From positions 2,170,001-2,234,000 of the forward strand of contig NZ_JAYRJY010000001.1 in NCBI RefSeq assembly GCF_041906005.1: DNA of 64,000 bases. The letters run 5' to 3'. This document shows, in pieces, positions 59,696 through 64,000 of the stretch. Position numbers and translations under genes: made by a program. The DNA comes from Ferrovibrio sp041906005 (GTDB lineage: Bacteria; Pseudomonadota; Alphaproteobacteria; Ferrovibrionales; Ferrovibrionaceae). Every line of letters starts with the position of its first letter. The first letter of the stretch is position 1. The notes under the pieces are model-generated. The model worked only from the letters and a program-made list of their open reading frames with translations. It made no database searches and had not been told where the DNA came from.

Positions 59696-61654
59696 GTGAC
59701 CGCTGAACCCGCCAAGCCACGACGCCTGAACGGCCGCGTCCTGCTGGTGGCGCTGCATGACGTTGTCATGGCGGCGGCGTCTTTCCTGCTGGCGCTGGGG
59801 TTGCGCTATTGGATGACCGACATTCCCTGGTCGCCAGCCGAATCATGGGAAGGCATGTTGGTCTTCGCTGCGGTCGCTGCCGTGGTCTTCCGCTATGCGG
59901 GCCTCTATCGCGGCATCTGGCACTTCGCCTCGTTGCGCGATATGATGGCGATCCTGCGCGGCAGTATCCTGTCGCTGCTGATCTTCCTGCCGCTGTTGTT
60001 TTTCGTGACCCGGCTGGACTCCTATCCCCGCAGCGTGCTGATCCTGCAGTTCTTCATCCTGGTTGCGCTGCTGGCCGGTCCCCGTCTGCTCTATCGGGCC
60101 TGGAAAGAGGGCAGTCTGATCCAGGCGCTGAAGCGGGGCGACGACAGGCGCATCCCGGTTCTGCTGCTCGGCTCGGGCCAGCCTGCCGATGCCTTCATCC
60201 GTGAGCTGGAGCGCGGCGCGGCCGAATATCGCATCGTTGGCATCATCGACGATGCCGAACGCCGCCATGGCCGTGATCTGCGCGGTGTGCGGATTCTCGG
60301 CAGTCTTGGCGACCTAGCTGCCATCGTGCAGCAGATGCGGGAGTTGGATCGGCCACGACGCATCATCGTGACCGACGACCGTTTCAGCGGACGTGCCATT
60401 CGCGATCTGGTCGAGACCGCGGCGCAGCTCGGCATCACGGTAGCGCGGCTGCCGCGCCTGACCGAATTCCGCAAGGAAGGCGATGGCCGGCAGGAGGTGC
60501 AGCCGATTGCGGTGGAAGATCTGCTCGGCAGGCCGCAACGCGTGCTGGATCGCGCCGCTGTCGCGCGGCTGATCGGCGGCCGGCGTGTCTTGATCACCGG
60601 TGCCGGCGGCACCATTGGGTCCGAACTTGTGCGTCAGGTGGCGGCGCTGGGTCCGGCCCTGGTCGTTCTGTTCGAACAGAGCGAGCATGCCCTGTACCAG
60701 ATCGACATGGAACTGGCCGAGCGCATGCCGGCCATACCGCGGATTGCCCATCTGGGGGACGTGCGCAACGCCGAGGCCGTCAGCCAGGCCTTTGCTCAGC
60801 ACCGGCCCGAAATCGTGCTGCATGCCGCCGCCTACAAACATGTGCCGCTGGTGGAGGTCAATGTCGGCGAAGGCGTATTGACCAATGCCATTGGCACGCA
60901 GATCGTGGCCAATGCCTGCCGCCATCATCATGTCGCCGTCATGGTGATGATCTCGACCGACAAGGCCGTCAACCCTACCAATGTGATGGGCGCCACCAAG
61001 CGTGTGGCTGAAATGGTCTGCCAGAGCCTCGATCTCGACCGTTCCGCGGGCGGCAATGCGGGGACGCAGTTCGTCACCGTGCGGTTCGGCAATGTGCTCG
61101 GTTCTTCGGGCTCCGTCGTGCCGCTGTTCCAGCGCCAGCTCGGCAGCGGTGGTCCGCTGACCGTGACCCACCCCGATGTGACGCGATTTTTCATGACGAC
61201 GCGCGAAGCGGTCGAGTTGATCCTGCAGGCGGCGGCCATGCCGCGCGACGGCCTGCATGCCGAAGGCAAGATTTTCGTGCTCGACATGGGCGAGCCGGTG
61301 CGCATCCAGGATCTGGCGCGACAGATGATCCGCCTGGCCGGCAAGCAGCCCGACAAGGATATCAAGATCGTGTTCACCGGCCTGCGGCCCGGCGAAAAAC
61401 TTTACGAGGAAGTCCTGCACCAGGACGAGTCGCTGGTGAAGACGCCCGAGGAAGGCGTGTTGCTGGCCGCGCCGCGCGTGATCGACCGCGCCGAACTGGA
61501 GCAGATGCTGGCCCGGCTTTCCGACGCTGCAGCAAAGCGCGACAACGCGGCGATCCTGGCGCTGCTGAAATCCCTGGTGCCGGAATTCCAGCATGCTCCC
61601 GAAGGGCAGGACAAAGCCGCACAGGAGAAGCCCGCCACTGCGGCCGCGGACTGA
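59696..61654 (+). CDS. Membrane-bound UDP-HexNAc 4,6-dehydratase/epimerase (CapD/WbpM family)
   Basis: A 652-residue protein with four N-terminal spans (about 15-140), a CoA-binding-like middle domain, and a C-terminal SDR core (about 290-600). The NAD motif is GAGGTIG (302-308). The catalytic segment is STDKAVNPTNVMGATKR (420-436), with Met 431 in place of the usual Tyr (MxxxK), as in WbpM-type dehydratases. It converts UDP-GlcNAc to a 4-keto-6-deoxy sugar for O-antigen or capsule. GTG start at 59696; an ATG at 59674 runs into a stop. Confidence 0.92.
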   Translation: MTAEPAKPRRLNGRVLLVALHDVVMAAASFLLALGLRYWMTDIPWSPAESWEGMLVFAAVAAVVFRYAGLYRGIWHFASLRDMMAILRGSILSLLIFLPLLFFVTRLDSYPRSVLILQFFILVALLAGPRLLYRAWKEGSLIQALKRGDDRRIPVLLLGSGQPADAFIRELERGAAEYRIVGIIDDAERRHGRDLRGVRILGSLGDLAAIVQQMRELDRPRRIIVTDDRFSGRAIRDLVETAAQLGITVARLPRLTEFRKEGDGRQEVQPIAVEDLLGRPQRVLDRAAVARLIGGRRVLITGAGGTIGSELVRQVAALGPALVVLFEQSEHALYQIDMELAERMPAIPRIAHLGDVRNAEAVSQAFAQHRPEIVLHAAAYKHVPLVEVNVGEGVLTNAIGTQIVANACRHHHVAVMVMISTDKAVNPTNVMGATKRVAEMVCQSLDLDRSAGGNAGTQFVTVRFGNVLGSSGSVVPLFQRQLGSGGPLTVTHPDVTRFFMTTREAVELILQAAAMPRDGLHAEGKIFVLDMGEPVRIQDLARQMIRLAGKQPDKDIKIVFTGLRPGEKLYEEVLHQDESLVKTPEEGVLLAAPRVIDRAELEQMLARLSDAAAKRDNAAILALLKSLVPEFQHAPEGQDKAAQEKPATAAAD

Positions 61655-61679
61655 CCTGCGCTAGGTCTCAGTCCCGGGC

Positions 61680-62657
61680 TTAACCTCGGGCGATCAGCTC
61701 GGCCTGCTTGACGATGCCTTCGGCCTGGCGGATCGAGGCGATGTCAATCAGCTTGCCATCCAGTGCCACGGCACCCTGGCCCTTGGCCTGGGCATCCTTC
61801 ATGGCTTCCAGAATCCGGCGCGCCTTGGTCACTTCCGATTCCGGCGGCGTATAGACATCGTTCGCCAGCGGAATCTGCGACGGGTGGATCGCCCATTTGC
61901 CTTCGCAGCCCAGGATGGCGGCGCGGTTGGCCTGAGCCTTGTAGCCCTCGTTATCCGAGAAATCGCCGAACGGCCCGTCGATCGGGCGCAGGCCGTTGGC
62001 GCGGGCGGCCACCACCATGCGGGCAATGGCGTAATGCCACATATCGCCCCAGAAATAGTCACGCGGCTTGTCGCCGTCCTTGTCGGTCAGCACGCCATAG
62101 AGCGGGTTCGGGCCGCCGATCGAGGTGGTGCGTGCCCGCGTCGAGGCCGCATAGTCGGCCACGCCGAAATGCAGGCTTTCCAGGCGTGGTGAGGCGGCGG
62201 CGATTTCGTGGATATTCTGCATGCCGAGCGCGGTTTCAATGATCGCCTCGATGCCGATGCGCTTCTTGAAGCCTTTCGCCGTCTCGATCTGGGTGAGCAG
62301 CATGTCCACGGCATAGATGTCGGCCGCCGTACCCACCTTGGGCACCATCACGAGGTCCAGCTTGTCGCCGGCGCCTTCCACCACCTCCACCACGTCGCGG
62401 TACATGTAATGGGTGTCGAGGCCGTTGATGCGCACCGACATGGTCTTGTTGCCCCAGTCCACGTCATGCAGGGCCTGGATGATGTTCTTGCGCGCCTGCG
62501 GCTTGTCATCGGGCGCCACGGCATCTTCAAGGTCGAGAAAGATCACGTCGGCGGCGCTTTTTGCCGCCTTCTCGAACAGCTTCACATTGCTGCCGGGCAC
62601 CGCCAGTTCGCAGCGGTTCAGCCGGGCCGGGGCGGGGGTGATGGTCTTGAAGCTCAT
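61680..62657 (-). CDS. mcl1: L-malyl-CoA/beta-methylmalyl-CoA lyase (Mcl1-like)
   Basis: A 325-residue HpcH/CitE-fold lyase, close in sequence pattern to Rhodobacter Mcl1: MSFKTITPAPARLNRCELAV, ADVIFLDLEDAVAPDDKPQA, SVRINGLDTHYMYRDVVEVV, EAIIETALGMQNIHEIA (metal ligand Glu) and HFGVADYAAS (Asp). It reversibly splits malyl-CoA to acetyl-CoA and glyoxylate in the ethylmalonyl-CoA and related pathways. Other genes of that pathway are not in the window. Confidence 0.92.
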   Translation of the reverse strand: MSFKTITPAPARLNRCELAVPGSNVKLFEKAAKSAADVIFLDLEDAVAPDDKPQARKNIIQALHDVDWGNKTMSVRINGLDTHYMYRDVVEVVEGAGDKLDLVMVPKVGTAADIYAVDMLLTQIETAKGFKKRIGIEAIIETALGMQNIHEIAAASPRLESLHFGVADYAASTRARTTSIGGPNPLYGVLTDKDGDKPRDYFWGDMWHYAIARMVVAARANGLRPIDGPFGDFSDNEGYKAQANRAAILGCEGKWAIHPSQIPLANDVYTPPESEVTKARRILEAMKDAQAKGQGAVALDGKLIDIASIRQAEGIVKQAELIARG

Positions 62658-62771
62658 GGCGCTGACTCTCCCATTTGGTCTTGCTGCATCTGCTAACTGG
62701 AGCGGAGGAGCTTGGCAAGGCTGACGTTGGGAGAAGGTTTTGCGAAATAAAATTACCCCGGCCGCCGGGAA

Positions 62772-63686
62772 TCAGCTTTTCGCCAGCGGATGATGCTGGC
62801 GCACCAGCGCCTGTTTCCGCGCTTCCAGAACATGGGTGTAGATCTGCGTCGTGCTGATATCGGCATGGCCCAGCATCTTCTGCACCGCGCGCAGGTCGGC
62901 GCCATGGGCCAGCAGGTGGCTGGCGAAGGCATGGCGCAGCACATGGGGCGATACTTTCGCGGGATCGATGCTGGCCGCCACCGCCAGGTCTTTCAGCAAC
63001 TGACCGAAACGCTGGCGCGTCAGGTGGCCGCTTTCGCCGCGCGAAGGAAACAGCCAGGGCGAGGACTTGCCGGTGATGAAATCAGCACGCCAACCGGCAT
63101 AATCCTCAATAGCCTGCCGTGCCGGTTCGCTTAAGGGCACCAGACGTTCCTTGCCGCCCTTGCCGCGGATCACCAGGAAACGCGGATCGTCGCCGAAGGG
63201 CGGCCAGCGCAAGGACACCAGCTCGCTCACCCGCAGGCCCGAGGCATATAGCACCTCCAGCAGAGCCGTCAGGCGCGCGGCTTCCGCCGGATCGTCGCGC
63301 AGGTTTTGCGCCTCTTGCAGCAGGCGGTCGACCTCGTCCTCGCTCAGCAGCTTGGGCAGCGGCCGTGCGCGTTTCGGCGCATCCAGCAGGGCGGCGGGAT
63401 CGTCGCGCCGGATACCATCTTGCAGCAGGAAGCGGAAGAACTGCCGCAGGGCCGACAGCCGCCGTGCCGCCGTGGCCGGCTTCAGCCCGGCATCGGCCAG
63501 GCCCTGCACATACAGACGCAGGGCATCGATGCCGATACGTTCGGCGCTTTCGTTATGCACGGTCAGGAAACCCGCGAAATCGGTCAGATCGTTTTCGTAG
63601 GCATCAAGCGAATTCTTCGCCAGCCCGCGCTCGGCGCTGAGCATTTCCAGGAAGGCGTCGATATGGCGGTCGGCCGCATTCCTCAT
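62772..63686 (-). CDS. xerD: Tyrosine recombinase XerD
   Basis: A 304-residue recombinase. The N-terminal SAM-like core-binding domain (1-100) is followed by the catalytic domain with Arg 152 (LYASGLRVSEL), Lys 176, His 248/Arg 251 (SPHVLRHAFASHLL), His 274 and nucleophile Tyr 283 (TTQIYTHV). With XerC it resolves chromosome dimers at dif. No att-like repeats or phage genes flank it, so it is the housekeeping enzyme rather than an integrase. It lies 18 bases after an unrecognised minus-strand gene. Confidence 0.93.
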   Translation of the reverse strand: MRNAADRHIDAFLEMLSAERGLAKNSLDAYENDLTDFAGFLTVHNESAERIGIDALRLYVQGLADAGLKPATAARRLSALRQFFRFLLQDGIRRDDPAALLDAPKRARPLPKLLSEDEVDRLLQEAQNLRDDPAEAARLTALLEVLYASGLRVSELVSLRWPPFGDDPRFLVIRGKGGKERLVPLSEPARQAIEDYAGWRADFITGKSSPWLFPSRGESGHLTRQRFGQLLKDLAVAASIDPAKVSPHVLRHAFASHLLAHGADLRAVQKMLGHADISTTQIYTHVLEARKQALVRQHHPLAKS

Positions 63687-63704
63687 GATTGGGCCATGGC
63701 GGGA

Positions 63705-64000
63705 TCAGAAGCCGCGCAGCAGCGCCGCTTCCAATGCGATCTGTCGCGCTTCCGTGGCCATTCCGACATTGCGCAGCGCTCCCAGCGCGGTTGCCAGGCT
63801 CTGGCCATCGGCATCCAGGCTGCCATTGGGGCCGAGCAGCGCCAGTGCCAGCGCCACGGTTTCGCCTTTCGCCTTGGCCTCGGAGGCGCGCAGCAGGTTG
63901 CGCCATACCGCCACGGGCGGCGCCTTGCGCTCGGCGCCCGCTCCGGCATTCAGCAGGCTGTCCCAACGTTCTGTCGGCACAACGATGCCAGCCCCTTCGG
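63705..64000 (-). CDS. Unrecognised protein, C-terminal part (5' end outside window)
   Basis: The minus-strand frame is open to the window edge and stops at 63705. About 98 residues are visible: an Ala/Leu-rich helical tail, VWRNLLRASEAKAKGETVAL followed by LGALRNVGMATEARQIALEA, reminiscent of helical (TPR-like) repeats. No family assigned. It is the gene upstream of xerD and is probably co-transcribed with it. Confidence 0.65.
   Translation of the reverse strand, partial: EGAGIVVPTERWDSLLNAGAGAERKAPPVAVWRNLLRASEAKAKGETVALALALLGPNGSLDADGQSLATALGALRNVGMATEARQIALEAALLRGF

Noticed and set aside
60314..61594. Minus-strand open frame opposite the CapD/WbpM gene
   Set aside because: His/Gln-rich antisense translation typical of GC-rich coding DNA; the plus-strand gene has intact motifs.
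62772..63686. Tyrosine recombinase as a mobile-element integrase
   Set aside because: Length and motifs are those of XerD, and no attachment-site repeats, tRNA or phage genes flank it.

Overview
This is a GC-rich, tightly packed chromosomal segment from a free-living alphaproteobacterium, probably of the Rhodospirillales or a nearby order. The evidence is a RibH2-type lumazine synthase under an FMN riboswitch, a cyanide-insensitive bd oxidase with its DUF2474 partner, a rhizobial-type class 3 asparaginase, a malyl-CoA lyase of the Rhodobacter Mcl1 type, a typical alphaproteobacterial palindromic repeat, and many 4-bp ATGA/GTGA gene overlaps. No rRNA, tRNA, CRISPR array, transposase or prophage gene was seen. 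The window is ordinary chromosome with several interesting modules rather than a genomic island.

Layout. 1-5398: the 3' part of a glutamine synthetase-like ligase, then a complete branched-chain-amino-acid-type ABC importer (binding protein, two permeases, two ATPases). 5456-7284: a 2-oxoglutarate/iron oxygenase-like protein and an old-yellow-enzyme reductase. 7359-8128: FMN riboswitch and ribH. 8240-11767 (minus): aminotransferase, membrane protein, drug-efflux-type MFS protein. 12040-14601: bd oxidase cioAB plus DUF2474. 14533-16398: pseudouridine synthase, lipoprotein, acetyltransferase. 16634-19625: TRAP transporter dctPQM, followed by a gamma-glutamyltranspeptidase-like hydrolase. 21411-29066: a co-directional run of transglutaminase/DUF2126, fused circularly permuted ATP-grasp/alpha-E protein, second transglutaminase, an unknown 109-residue protein and DUF3429. 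This is a peptide-ligation and cleavage type gene neighbourhood without its usual proteasome-like protease.

29067-29435 is a gene-free stretch holding consecutive hairpins that end in a strong terminator. 29436-41300 carries a glutathione transferase, an EF-G paralogue, thioredoxin 2, a TetR-isochorismatase pair with two matching palindromic operators, three carriers, a solute-binding protein, an AHSA1-like protein and an ECF42-type sigma factor coupled to a DGPF protein. 41529-44069 is cmk-rpsA. 44205-50128 holds a secreted protein, a CHASE2-adenylate cyclase and a convergent secreted TPR-CHAT protease-like protein.

50365-55997 has small and housekeeping genes: DUF3606, a PilZ protein, an RNA methyltransferase, an asparaginase, and a His-rich COG0523 GTPase coupled to a kinase-like protein. 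56073-61654 is a short polysaccharide set: UDP-HexNAc dehydrogenase, a glycosyltransferase, a WecA/WbpL-type initiating transferase and a WbpM-type dehydratase. 61680-64000 (minus) holds malyl-CoA lyase, XerD and the 3' end of an unrecognised gene.

Physiologically the genes suggest a versatile heterotroph that scavenges amino acids, organic acids and purines, respires under low-oxygen or cyanide-like stress, and makes a surface polysaccharide. Function calls rest on motif recognition by eye; no database search was run.
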